From Ancistrus triradiatus (Eukaryota > Chordata > Actinopteri > Siluriformes > Loricariidae): a DNA stretch of 64,000 bases. Shown one piece after another: positions 1 through 12,200 of the stretch. Location: assembly GCA_025084515.1 (NCBI GenBank), contig JAJAGP010000225.1, positions 124,001-188,000 on the forward strand, given 5' to 3'. How positions within the stretch are numbered: position 1 is the first letter of the stretch; each line of letters opens with the position of its first letter. The notes beneath the pieces are model-generated. The model was not told where the DNA came from, made no database searches, and was given only the letters and a program-made list of their open reading frames with translations. The translations under genes and the position numbers were made by a program.

Positions 1-129
1 GCAGCAATGACAAGGGCATTTATTGTGTTGGAATTCATCACATACTGGAATGGAATTGCTATTATACACGTAGAGATGTTGATTTTACGAAGATATGGAG
101 TGGTCTCTTAACTTTCTCCAGAGCTGTAC
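1..129. mobile_element. End fragment of a CTCTGGAAA-type non-autonomous DNA transposon
   Basis: It shares GGAATTGCTATTATACACGT-like sequence and the following TAGAGATG with copies at about 17668-18180 and 62512-62940. It ends in a tail (GTGGTCTCTTAAC ... CCAGAGCTGTA) that is the inverse of the ACAGCTCTGG start of those copies. The other end lies outside the window. Confidence 0.5.
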
Positions 130-470
130 ATGTTGACAACAATGTAAAGGTGTCATGTTTTTTCCATCTGTACTACCTGGTGTACTTCTTGTCATTTGTA
201 AAAATACACATATTAGTAAGAAGTTTCCATTAAAAGAAAAGTTGGACAAACATGTTTCTGTAAGCCGTCTTATAATTCTCCAGGAATCAACCAAGAAAAT
301 TGCAATTGGTGCATCTGTATTAAGAATTGAATCCTGCAACCAAGGACCACATGGTTTGGCACTCAGTCACATCACAATTGAGATGCTGTTGCCCTGAATT
401 GTTTCCACCTCACAATAACAGGGCATCACTGAGATGTTCATTGGGGCCCGTGTGACAGCCATTGTTTGTC

Positions 471-612
471 TGTCAAGTCAAGTCAGAATTCTCTCTATAG
501 TGCTTTTTCCAATGGAGCATTGTCTCAAAGCAGCTTCACAATTTTCTATTATCTTCTATAATCTAAGCCCGATCCCAAACTGAGCAATCCTCAGGCAACA
601 GTGGCAAGGTTA
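471..612. repeat. Unclassified teleost interspersed repeat (TCAAGTCAAGTC type)
   Basis: It starts GTCAAGTCAAGTCAGAATTC, continues with CTATAGTGCTTTTT and CAAAGCAGCTTCACA, and ends in CAGTGGCAAGG. A related copy is at 49706-49830 with CTATAGCGTTTTTTACA and AGCAGCTTTACA. Confidence 0.5.
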
Positions 613-772
613 TACTTGCAAAAACCAAGACTCAAAAACGGACCTAACCTCCTTGGGGGGCCTAGATGAACTGTGTAAGATGTTAAACGATGTTATCCAA
701 TGAAAAGGTTTATAGTAATAGTGTGAAGACTGTTTCAGATTAACTAGCTGAATGTGCCTAAAGCTGCAAACC

Positions 773-2347
773 CTGGTATGAAAAAGTTTGGACACCCCTG
801 ATCATTTTCATGATTTTAGTTTATAAATCATTGGTTGTTCAGATCAGCAACTTGAGTTAAATATATCATATAGCAGATGAACACAGTGATATTTGAGAAG
901 TGAAATGAAGTTTATAGGATTACAGAAAGTGTGCAGTAATTATTCAAACAAAATTAGGCAGGTGCATAAATTTGGGCACCCCAGCAGAAAAATTACATCA
1001 ATATTTAGTAGATCCTCATTTTGTAGAAATAACAGCCGCTAAACGCTTCCTACAGCTTCCAGTCTGGATTCTGGTTGAAGGTGCTTTGGACCATTCTTCT
1101 TTAGAAACATCTCCAGTTCAGTCATCTTTGATGGTTTCCAAGCATGGACAGCCCACATTTTCAGTAATATTCATGTCTGGGGACTGAGATGGCCATTCCA
1201 GAACGTTGTACTGGTTCCTCTGCATGAATGCCTTAGTAGATTATGAGCAGGGTTTGGGGTCGTTGGCCTCGGTGCAACTTTGTCACTGATTCTTGAACAT
1301 TGTTCTTAAGAATCTGGAGATATTAACTGGAATCCATGCGACCCTCAATTTTAACAAGATTCCTAGTACCTGCACTGGCCACACAGTCCCGCGGGCATTA
1401 TGGAACCGCCACCAAATTTTACTGTGGGTAGCAAGTGTTTGTCTTGGGATGCTGTGTTCCTTTTCCGCTCCTTGTTATGTCCAAATAACTCAATTTTAGT
1501 TTCATAGTACACAGCACTTTATTCAAAATGAAGCTGGATTGTCCCAATGTGCTGTAGACACCTCAAAGTGACTTTGTTTTGTGGCTTGTCTGCAGGCAAA
1601 AGGCTTCTTTGCATTACTCTCCATACAAGCCTCTCTTGTGCAAATGCGATGCTATTGAACGGTGAACAGTGACACCATCTGCAGCAAAGATGAGGTGTAG
1701 GTTTTGGAGGTGGTCTGTGGCTTGACTTGACTGTTTCTCACCATCCTTAGCCTCTGCCTATCTGAGATTTTGCTTGGTCTGCCACTTCGGGAGTTCATTA
1801 ACTAGAAACTTGTGCCTGTGGTCTTCCATTTGCCTCACAGTTCCTCACAGTGGAAACTGACAGCTGAAATCTCGAGAGAGCTTTACCTTTCCCCTGAACC
1901 ATGATGTGAAACAACTTGTTTTCAGGCAGTTTGAGAGGGTGTTTGAGGGCTCCCTGTGCCCACTATTAGAGAAAGATGCAAAGAGGAGGAAAAACTTCCA
2001 ATTGGCCACCTTAACACTTCTCATAGTAGGATTCAACTTGTGTGTGTAGATTCACAAGGGTCAAATGAGCTACAAAACAAATTTTGGGTTCCATAAATTA
2101 GTGCTAAAGGGATTCAAATGACAAGGGTGCCCCCAAAAATTATGCACCTGCCTAATTTTGTGTTGAATGCATTACTGCACACTTTCGTAAATTAAAAAAC
2201 CTATAAACTTCATTTCACTTCTCAAATATCACGGTGTTCATCTGCTATATGATATATTTACCTGAAATTGCTGAGCTGGACAACCAATGATTTATAAAGA
2301 AAAATCATGAAAATTATCAGGGGTGCCCAAACTTTTTCATACGACTA
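773..2347 (-). mobile_element. Degenerate Tc1-like transposon with about 210-bp terminal inverted repeats
   Basis: The left end (TATGAAAAAGTTTGGACACC) and the right end (the complement, ending GGGTGCCCAAACTTTTTCAT) are long imperfect inverted repeats. Each has an inner GCACCTGCCTAATTTTG block at about 955 and 2145. Between them the minus strand reads as a broken Tc1 transposase: traces of the HTH region near 1850-2040 and a catalytic-type WNGHLSPQT stretch near 1190. It carries many stops and frameshifts and is inactive. Confidence 0.8.
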
Positions 2348-2349
2348 TA

Positions 2350-2775
2350 GCTTGTGTAGTAAATGGTACCATCTTCCCTAGGAAGAGTTTTTATATGCTC
2401 TTCCCCGTCAGATTTCCATTCCTGCTCATCTAGACATTACGCACAGTAGATCTGGGTCACAAGAGATGTGACATCACTGGGACGGTTCCTGTAGTCTAAT
2501 CTAAGTGGATTGTCTGTGTCCATATGCTCAGTATCCACCACTGGATTCCTCTCTCAACATTTATGCAGCAAGCTTAATGGAGCGTAAACCAGTTGATAGA
2601 TCTGCATGTTCATTTTAAGACTAAAAACACTAGACTTGACCGTTTTATAGATTGCGGCCTTTCAAACCAAAACAATATGTTGTTACATTTAGAGAAAAGC
2701 CCAAAAAGAAAATACCCTAGATTATATATGTTAATCAGCTTTAAAATCACAAAACTACACAGGCAATGTTAGCAT
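2350..2775. other. Gene-free stretch
   Basis: AT-rich DNA between the Tc1 relic and the coding-like segment. No motif or repeat was recognised. Confidence 0.5.
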
Positions 2776-2779
2776 TATC

Positions 2780-3240
2780 AGTGGTTACCAAGTTGGCCCA
2801 TTCTCCAATTCGGTGTCGCAACAATGCTTCCGCCGATCCAAAAGAACTCCTCCGCCAACCGACATATTGATGCTTTCTGCTGCAGTTTGGGCGATGTCAT
2901 TAAGGACATGGTTGGTGTCCTGTGGGGTGAGCAGGGTGTCCTGACATGGCTGGGGGAGTTCCTTGAAGGAGAGGATAGACCCACGACCAGCGGCACCCTT
3001 CCTGGAGCTGCATTCATCACTGCGTTGATTGATAAACTAACCACACAGGCTCAGGTCAGGTCATCCTGCTTTCACTGACTTGCTCGTGGTCCTGTAGGAT
3101 GGCTGTAGCACTAATATCCAAAGTGCTGATCTTCATGTGGATCATTCGGCCCTCTGAATCCAGCATGGTTGTCTTTTTGTTCTTGCGCCATGAATGGCGA
3201 GACTCTTTCCTGGATTCCAGACTCAAGATGTAGAGAGCTG
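2780..3240 (-). pseudogene. Unidentified coding-like segment, probably decayed or partial
   Basis: On the minus strand two frames read like genuine protein: LESRKESRHSWRKNKKTTML and onward through MIHMKISTLDISATAILQDHE (about 3237-3080), then about 40 bases later GRGSILSFKELPQPCQDTLL followed by TNHVLNDIAQTAAESINMSV (about 3010-2790). A stop (TGA, about 3053) and a frame change separate them. The first part begins after a plausible acceptor (AACAG) and the second runs to a plausible donor (TTG|GTAACC), but the gap is too short for a vertebrate intron, so a frameshifted pseudogene or partial exon is more likely. I do not recognise the family. Complexity and GC content exceed the flanks. Confidence 0.35.
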
Positions 3241-3929
3241 TTTACGCTGGAGCTGAGGCTGAAGCAACACGTGTCAGCAATCTGTAAATCTCTAATCCAG
3301 GATGAGGCTCAGGTAATACGTGTACTGAGCACAAGACAGGGACCTTTGTTTTCTACTGGGAAGAGAGCAGCTGGCATTACACTGAAACACTGAATCGGAC
3401 ACTCTACGTGGTCAGAAAAATGTGGACACGTAGTTAGAAGGTTTGGCTATTTCTGCTACATGCAAAGCTCAAGGCATTGCACCATTTAACCCTTAATCAT
3501 TAACCTTTGCATGCATGGTGTCAACAATGGACAGACAGCAACATGATGTAAACCTGGCCCAAACCAACACAGGGACGGCTCCTAAACCTTTACTCTGCTG
3601 CTGTATTATCACTGTCTTTATTAATATTTGTTACTCTGAAACATTAGATCCTAAACCCAAAACGGCAAACAGCAGTGAACATGTAACGTCAGCAATGTGT
3701 GAAATCCTTTATTTCTGCAAGAAACATACACACACAAAAATAGTTTCTGATTAACTAAGTTGTAGGGAACATTTCAATCAGAGCTGAATCAATGCGTAAT
3801 CTGTACTTTTCTTCTATGCGTAAAAATGTAACTGTGCATTCTACAGTAAGTATTTCTTATTATATTATTTATATATGAATTATAATCATTTTATATACAT
3901 TTAGAATTATATATTAATGATATATGATT

Positions 3930-4080
3930 TTATGATGGACTGCACACGATTCGATTCACGATAGAGTTCACGATTCGATGTTCTCACGATTGTTGATTTT
4001 CCATTTGACAAAAAACATTTTTTATTTCTGTAGTGTAAATAATGAAAGCAATGCACATGTTTGTGTACAAGTTTTTTTTT
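3930..4080. mobile_element. hAT-type miniature element fragment (CGATTCGATTCACGA)
   Basis: It contains the reiterated ACGATTCGATTCACGATAG and TTCTCACGATTG sequence typical of short fish hAT derivatives. The same motifs, inverted, occur at about 43375-43425. Family assignment is tentative. Confidence 0.3.
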
Positions 4081-4416
4081 TAAATAAATCTTTAATAACT
4101 AGCAATTAAAAGAAATTACTAGAAACATTTAAAATTGTAAACAAAATGCCCTATTCCATTAGTGCAATACTAATATGTACTAATGTACAATATTTTGTAT
4201 TTATTGTAGCAATCCTAAATTCATTGTATAATTGCACGTTGACAACAAATCCATTATCTTATCATGCTGTAGTTTCACCATATATTATATTAACTGGGGG
4301 AAAACACTCCATTTTATTTCTGGAGAATAACAAATCAAAAGTGTGTACTTTTCTTGTATAAAAATTTTAACAAAAAGAAACTGTAGTTCCCTGCAATTAA
4401 AAGAAATTAGGATTCT

Positions 4417-4530
4417 CACTATGATGGATTGGTGCCCTGCTTACAGTTGTTCCTGCCTTGTGCCCTGTGGTGCCGGCTAGGCATTTCAAGCCTGCAACCC
4501 TGACCAGGATTATGTGGAAGGAGAAATGAA
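4417..4530. repeat. SINE tail fragment
   Basis: It shares TGGTGCCCTGC, CCTTGTGCCCTG, TGCCGGCTAGGCA and CCTGACCAG with the 3' half of the SINE at 59385-59705. The tRNA-like head is missing. Confidence 0.55.
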
Positions 4531-5384
4531 GAAATGACTGAATGAAGGAAATGCGTCAGTAGATCTTTGTTTTTGCGTGAATGATTAATCAAATCGAAAT
4601 TGAATGGTCGATGTGAATTCAACATTTTATTTTTGTAAATTGTGTATTGTTTAAAAACTAAATATATTATATTTGAACAATTATTCGTGTGTTTTATTTG
4701 TATGAGCAATGTAAACAAACTAAAAAACAACATTCACTACTGTACTGAAGTGAATGTTAAACCGTTAATGCGCGGTGTACACTGGTGTGCAGAGTTGTGT
4801 ATCTTTGTGTAACTAATAGATATTGTATCGAAGATAAAAAAAACAACAACACAATTTAACATGTTTTAAGTCTTGTTTGGGGCAAAGAATCAGTGGGAAA
4901 ATCCACCTCCGTTACTTAATATCCGAACGAAAGGGTTAAATTAGCACGTTTAACTACGAACCGTTCCTTAACCTCAACTTACCTGCTCTCCTAATTAACG
5001 TGCTAGTTCAGTTACTGTCCGTTGCATTACTGTCACTGTTAAGAGTTGAAAATAAGAACACAGTTTAACAATTGTTGGACAAATCCACTTGCTGGAGTTG
5101 GCAGGAAAGTAAATGGTGAATACAGCTGGTCGTAACTCCTTCAGTAGGTTATAGTTCTCCAGCGGCTACCTATTAAATACCCTGTTCACGAGACTTCATC
5201 ACCTAGCACTTCAGTATCTCCCTCCTTGACTCCACCTTTGCACACCCTCTCATACAATATCTAAAACCATTATTGTTACTACTACTAACTTCCCACTAGG
5301 TTTGACAGGACAGTACATTTACATTTACAATCAGCGTACATACGCTGCCTCACCTGATACCATTTTTGCAATCATTTTTTGAAC

Positions 5385-5724
5385 TAGTGATGTGTCGCGA
5401 CCGATGTTTTGATGTTTTGCTGATGATGTCTTGTTTCCCTGTATATAGTTGCAAATTTACAAATAATACACATAATCAGAGACCTGAGACCAGATTGGAC
5501 CTGTCATTGAGATGGGTCTTCGTTTTTGTATTTTATTTTACCGTGTTCCATTGTGAGTATATAAATAAAAACCATATTAATAATAACAAACATTGGATAT
5601 TATGTGTTTTTACATTAGTAATTCATTTTACACATAATTTGGTAATACATTAAGCTACAAAAAATCTAAAGCGCCACTTGGGAGGTGAAAGAGCCGGCTC
5701 TTTTTAGCTCAATTCCCATCACTA
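5385..5724. mobile_element. hAT-like miniature transposon (TAGTGATG ends)
   Basis: It begins TAGTGATGTGTCGCGACCGA and ends AGAGCCGGCTCTTTTTAGCT then CCCATCACTA. These termini match those of the shorter element at 50965-51096. No coding capacity is present. I could not establish the flanking duplication here. Confidence 0.55.
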
Positions 5725-7201
5725 CTACTGAAATGGCAACTCCATTTGAACCTGCGAGTACACACTGCCTCCTAGGGGTTACACAACGACAAAACTATAT
5801 TAGCATTAGCGCAAATTTCAGCTACTACATAAGCTTATAAAAATGTAGATAGGATCATGCTCTTTGTAAAAAAAATATATATAAATGAATCTCTATAATA
5901 ATGCAGCTGAAGTCTGTGTATGGAAAATACAGTACGAAGCTCTTTATGGTCAGGTCCAAGTCGTTATGATTTCCTCTCAGACAGCCATTACCTGAGGTAC
6001 TTTATTAATTTTTTAGCAAATTCTGAGCAGGATGACAAACTACTTCTGTGAGGTAGTGACTAAACTCTGTTTTGACTGTGTTTTGGTGGAGAAGATTTTA
6101 AAAAGTTATCAAGTTAAGAGTTAAATATTTAATATTTAAGAGTACTGTTTTTCGTGAATCATTGGTTTGCAAGCAGGAATGTCTTGGTAAGTATAGCTTG
6201 GTGAGACTTTCTTACTAACTAACATTGTCACATAAGGTATGCTTGAGGTATGGTAAAAAAAAACATGTATGATAATGAATTGCAAATATGACAATGTGCC
6301 AAGAAATATGATCTCATTTTAAAAAAGTGTTTCTGTGTCTCCACTTGCCTAGTAAGACCTAAGCTGAACCCTGTCAACAGGCAAGTTATCACCTGGGGGT
6401 AAAATGACTATATATAATATTATATATAAAATTGTATATATAATCAATATACAATTTTACTTCCCATGCAGGCCTATATTTTTACACACCCAGTGCACAC
6501 CAATAGTCTGAGACCACTAGTGAAAATGCTTGTTTGGATCTTTCAAGGCAGGGATATACCAAATATTATGAATTCTGAACTTTATCGAATTATTTTTGTC
6601 AAATAACCAACTTTTCTCAGATTTTTATGTCAACTATATTATTTTCTAATGAAAAACATTGTATTAAATTCAAAATAAATGCAAAACAGAACCAGTAATA
6701 ATAGTGCTCTCAGATTTTTGGCCACCACTTACTAAAATATAGTTTAACAGCTAAAATGACTAAAAGTACATAAACCAGCTTCTTTACACACTTCATTATA
6801 AAATGTTTAATTTCCTGTCTGATTAAAAAGAGGCTAAAAATGTTTAATTACCAGAATTTTCCAAGATACCAAACTGAAGCTTATCTTCACAATGTTGTTT
6901 TCTAGATAAGAAAGCTAATTTAATTTTGCAGCCATGATGTTTCGTGATTACGACAGTACTTAATCACAGCAAAAGTTTTAATACTGTTACTGTGTATTAA
7001 ATGTTTACCAAGCTCAAAAAAATCTTCTTAAAGATCTGACGTTTTAAGTATGGTACACAAATCGCTCAAGTTCTTCAAGTCTTTCAATTAGATTCACTCT
7101 TTCCACTTAAAGCACCCAAACTGTAAGGGTTACACTCACAAAAAAAGTGGTTTGGGAGTTAACACACCGAATCCCTAACTGTCAAAAACACAGAAGCCAT
7201 G
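5725..7201. other. AT-rich intergenic stretch downstream of SKI
   Basis: No gene was recognised. An AT palindromic patch of TATATA/TTATAT type lies at about 6405-6465, and short poly-A runs are present. Part may belong to a longer SKI 3'UTR. Confidence 0.5.
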
Positions 7202-9070
7202 TTTAATGCATCAGGGCACATTGGATTCACATAAACATCATGTCCAAAAGTATTGATTGGGTTAAATAAATGCTACACAGCCAGGATAAATACTGTTTTT
7301 GTTTAATGGGTATTATATGCAGGGAACATAAAACAAGTGGCAGAAACGAGCCACATCAAAACCAAAGCTATAACAAGAGCCTGAACACAGTGCGTATTTC
7401 TAGTCCACTGGATTAAAGCATCAAGAGGATGGAGCTGAAAAAAAGCAGGCAAAAAGCTAGAAATGTACCCCGAATAAATAAAGTGAAGGTGAGTTTATAT
7501 ACTGCATAACTGCAAATTTCTCAGTCTTTGTATATGTATGGGGTTATGGGTTTTAAAAAAAAAAAAAGAAGAAGAATAAAACGCATCACATATTTACAAT
7601 ATATCAGTTATACTTTCCAGGCTTTCCTTGAGATATCTCAAACAGTTGCTTTGGTTATCAAGTTATCAAAGTGATTCCCAAATGGACTTAAAAGTAGCCA
7701 GAAATATAATCATCTAACATTTTTTTGCCTAACATTATATTATAAGAATTTATACATTAAATGCCCTCTAGATGAAAAGGTGAGAATTATACAGAATATA
7801 TTGGAGAGCCAAAGCAATAGTTGAGCGTCGATGAGTAAAGCAAGCAAACATACGGACAGCTATCTTATTTACAATAATCATCCTCTAACGTAAGTGGTAT
7901 TTACACAAGTAACAAAAGTATGAAAAAGGGTTTTTTTTTCTTTTTTGAACCAGCTCTTGCTTGTTTGAGATTTGTAAAACGTTAGAGGGCATCAATGCAC
8001 GATTATAACTGTGCATTCTACAAGAGTACAATTCTCTTTTCCAAAGTGCAATTATTTTTGGTAGAGTAAAAAAATATATATCCATACTTTGTATATAAGT
8101 AGAAATGTTATTTCCATAAACATTTTTTTTCTTAAACAAGCCCTAGAACTAGTTACCGACAATGGACGTTTGAAATCGAATACCAATCGAAATCACTGAT
8201 GATAATGTACCAGACAAAAAAAAAACAGGTTTTGGTTCTGACCAGGCTTTCAGCAGCACCGTAAACAATATACTTGCCAAAATCCTACTCAATACTGTTC
8301 ATTTCGACAGAACCGAGAGTAAAATACTTGCAAAAGATATTGGAATTAGGATAAAAATGATGGACAATAATAACTGGCAATAGTATAAGGACTAAGTATC
8401 GTCCATGATATTCAAAAATATAAAGGGAAAAAAATACGAAAACGTATTGGTATGCATGTGTATATGAAAAGCCCTGCCCAAGGCATACATAGTACTGCTG
8501 CTCATGCAAATTATTTGAATACAAATAAAAAAACAAAACCATAAACGTTAGAATACGTAGTGAAATTGGTGTCCTGTGTATATGCGTTTGTAATACCTTG
8601 TGTACAGATCAGTGGCACTAGCAGGTCGACTACTGCTACTGTCAGCTCACTACCAGAAAACCCCTCTACTGTTTTCCTTATGTGTTCAAGTATCTTTGTT
8701 AAATAGCTTATAACAAAATAAATTCCTCGGATTAGCTGGAGAAGCTAACCGACCGGCTGTCAGTCCCGTGTGATGATGCCTTCCCAGACCATTCTCTTGG
8801 CCGTGAGACCGGTTTGCGCTGTCATGGGGGTTAAGATCAGGGCTTTTTAAGTAGAGACGAGCTGGACCTCGTTCCAGTTCTGTGCGTGACGTCGACGCGT
8901 CTCTGTAACCGTTTAGAAACTCAATACATAGTTCCGTATGTATCCGTATAGGGTTTAGCTATATTGCTCCCAGAAATCTGCTTGTGTTCGCTAAAAATGG
9001 GGGACGAGCGTCCTGCGGTGCTGCTGCTCACAAAGTGTCGGCGTCCTCAACGTCCCGCCGCCTTGTCTTG
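7202..9070 (-). other. ski: Probable SKI 3' untranslated region
   Basis: The 1.87 kb following the SKI stop has no recognisable repeats or genes and is AT-rich towards its far end. An ATTAAA on the minus strand (7207-7202) is followed within about 20 bases by a GU-rich run (TCTGTGTTTTTG), the best cleavage signal I could find. A second ATTAAA occurs at 7307-7302. No AATAAA was found between 7200 and 9070. The true end could lie further out. Confidence 0.35.
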
Positions 9071-9247
9071 CTATGACTGCTGCTGGCTCTCGTGGCCCTG
9101 TGTTGGGTTGCCGTGGTTGAGCTGCTGCTGGAGCTGAAGCACCACTCGCTCCAGGTTCTGCCTGGCTTCGCGCTCCTGCAGGAGCTCCTCACGCAGCTGC
9201 TCGCGGTCGGCTTCGGCCTGCTGCAGCTTCACCTGCAGATCCTCGAT
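9071..9247 (-). CDS. ski: SKI coding exon 7 (end of coiled coil, stop codon)
   Basis: This exon has 58 codons plus TAG (9073-9071), starting after acceptor TTCCAG. It encodes IEDLQVKLQQAEADREQLRE and more heptads, then a Gln/His-rich tail NHGNPTQGHESQQQS. It joins exon 6 in phase 0, which confirms the intron 6 boundaries. The tail is shorter than and unlike the mammalian Pro/Ala/Glu-rich end. Confidence 0.92.
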   Translation of the reverse strand: MEDLQVKLQQAEADREQLREELLQEREARQNLERVVLQLQQQLNHGNPTQGHESQQQS

Positions 9248-12200
9248 CTGGAATAGGGAGAAGGATTGTTAGCAGGGGCGCGACGATTCTTTAACGTCCT
9301 GCAATTACATGTATTTTTATGTCATCCAGGGCGACTTACAATTGGTACAGTCTTACAATCCAAGCAATTTTGGGCTAAGGGCCTTGCTCAAGGAGCCCAA
9401 CAATGGCAGCTTGGCAGAGGTGGGATTTGAACCCTGGATCTTCTGATCCACAGTCCAGAACCACATAACCACCAGAACCATAACCACTAGACCACCACAA
9501 TCCATATGTCTACATATGTGGAATCTGAAATTTCGAGTTGTAAATAATGCTGCAGCATAAAGGCTGTTGTAACAGTTATACCCAATATAATATTCGATAA
9601 AAATCAACATTGAATTGAAAATCAAAGTAAAAAAACGAGCTCACTGAGCCTTTTCACATTCTTAGTCTCAATTTCATCTTTGCTTTTGGACCTACAAGTT
9701 TCCGATTGCAGATCGGAAGATATGCGTATGGGAGCATGACTTATGATGGCGCCCTCTGGTGTTCGACAAATGCAACTGCATCAGACGGCATAATAAACAA
9801 CGCATGTGACATCGTACATCTCCACGATGCACATTGTAACATTTTTGCGTCACGGGCCATCATTACAGCCCTAATGATTACAGTAGTGTCTGCTACGGAC
9901 TGGCCTGATATTTTCTCCTGCCTGAATAAGACTGAGGTTACAGCGGAGCGATGATTACTAGAAGCTTCAACCCCTTTCACACATACACTTTTAGCAGAGA
10001 CAGTAATTGGTCAGTAGGCTATGGGGACTGGTGAGAACTAGACGGGTCATTCACGGGTAATTGCCGGAATTTGTGAACTAAAGCTGGTACATTACAAGAC
10101 ATGCCCACGACTGGACAGAATGACATTCCTCCAGATCAGCCCAGTGATTACACCTTGACTGTTTGGCTGAGAGTCCCAGAGAGCATAAGCGGCTTCAAAT
10201 TTAGCATTTAGCAGACACCCTTATCCAGAGCGACTTACAATTGATAAAGTCTTACAATCCAAGCAATTGTGGGTTAAGGGCCTTGCTCAAGGACCCAACA
10301 GTGGCAGCTTGGCAGAGGTGGGATTTGAACCCTGGACCTTCTGGTCCATAGTCCAGTACCTTACCCGCTAGGCTACCACAGTCCCGGACACGGTAAGCTT
10401 AGTGTCTTCTTCCGTGTGGATTTATCTGACAGTGAAACAAAGCGGTAGGTGACGCAAGTTGTGCACAGGCTCGCTGGACTATGGCCCTCCTCCTTCAGCC
10501 CAGTGGGCCGTGTCCGGAAGGACCAGGGAATTGGTCGCACCAAACTGATAAAACTGTCGAATCAGGATCAGGACGCAGATCAGGACCAAACGCGCTTCAA
10601 ATAAAGTTGAGGTAACAGCTGCATTTGCGAACGACGCGAAGCCTTGACGTTAAGCGCGATCCCATAACAGATCTTCTTTTGAACAGAAGCAATTTTATTC
10701 CTGGACAAAATCCAAGCCAGGCATGAGAAACATAAAAAAGCCCTAATTATTTTTAGTTCGAAGACAAATGAGGAACATGTTCTGTCTTGCCTGCGTGGAG
10801 TACTTGGCCCTCAAGCGGCCTGGCTCGCAGCCCTTGTCGCACGCCCGTAGCTGCCTCTCACGCTCCAGCTCCTTCTTGAGCCTTCCGCAGGATTCGGTGG
10901 CATCGCGGACCTTCCTCTCGCATTCCGCACGCAGCCGCTCGATCTCCTTGCGCAGGTTGCGCTTGGCCTCAATGGCCTCCCGCAGCCGGCCTTTTTTACT
11001 GACGCGCACAAACTCCAGCTCCTGAAACGGAGGAAAACGAGCAGAATTAGAGGCGATGGCGACGGCTTCAGAAGCTCTGCGTAACACATTTCGCTCAGGT
11101 GCGCTGGCCGTACCTGTTGGAGGTTACTTTTGGCCTGGAGAGCTGCCGTGAGCTTCTCCTCCTGTTTGACCTTCATGTGCACGATCTCCTGCAGCAATCT
11201 CTGCCGGGCCTCTCTGGTGCTCAGGTCGCTGTTCAGCGTCTGCTGAAGGGCCTCCAGCTCTGAGCTGGGGGCAGATGTTGGTTTGAGCTTGCCCTCAGCC
11301 CCGTGTGCAGCCGCCCCATTAGCGGATGCGTGTGAACGTTGGCCTGCAACAATAAATGTAAAGGCGGTTCATTCAGAGGAGAGCTTCTTCAAATACGTAG
11401 CGACAAATATAAAATATTGGCTAATTAACATGCTGCCTAGATTCGATATCGACATGAAATGTGCCACTTATGGCCAGCGAGAATCAACAGGAGAATTTAA
11501 TATACATCCACAAACTTGCATGGTATGTCTATCTACATTTGTCCTGCCATCCAAACATGGTTAGCAGAAAACGCCAGCCAAATGTCACATGCAGACTCGC
11601 TGCTTCTGCTAATATCTTACCGACTCATCTCACTGCCCCCTGGTTCTTCTCCCTGCCCCCTGGTTCTTCTTCTCCTCTGCGCCCCTGGTTCTTCTCCCTG
11701 CCCCCTGCGTTCTTTCTCCCTTGCCCCCCTGGTTCTTCTCCATGCCCCTGGTTTCTTCTCTCTGCCCCATGGTTCTTCTCTCTCCCCTGGTTCTTCTCCC
11801 TGCCCCCTGTGGTTCTTACTCCCTGCCCCCTGGTTCTTCTCCCTGCCCCCCCTGGTCTTCTGTCTCCCAATGCCCCCAATGGTTTCTTCCCTGCCCCTGG
11901 TTCTTCTCCCTTCTGCCCCCTGGTTCCTTCTCTCTGCCCCCTTGGTTCTTCTCTCTGCCCCTGGTTCTTCTCTCTGCCCCCTGGTTCTTCTCGCTGCCCC
12001 CCCCTGGTTCTTCTCTCTCTGCCACATGGTTCTCTTCACTGCCCCCCATGGTTCTTCTCCCTGCCCCCGGTTTTTCTTCTCCCTGCCCCCTGGTTCTTCT
12101 CCCTGCCCCCTGGTTCTTCTCCCTGCCCCCATGGTTCTTCTCCCTGCCCCCTGGTTCTTCTCTCTGCCCCCTGGTTCTTCTTCTCTCTGCCCCCTTGTTT

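Noticed and set aside
5366..5653. 95-codon open frame
   Set aside because: It lies inside the hAT-like miniature element and has low-complexity hydrophobic composition.
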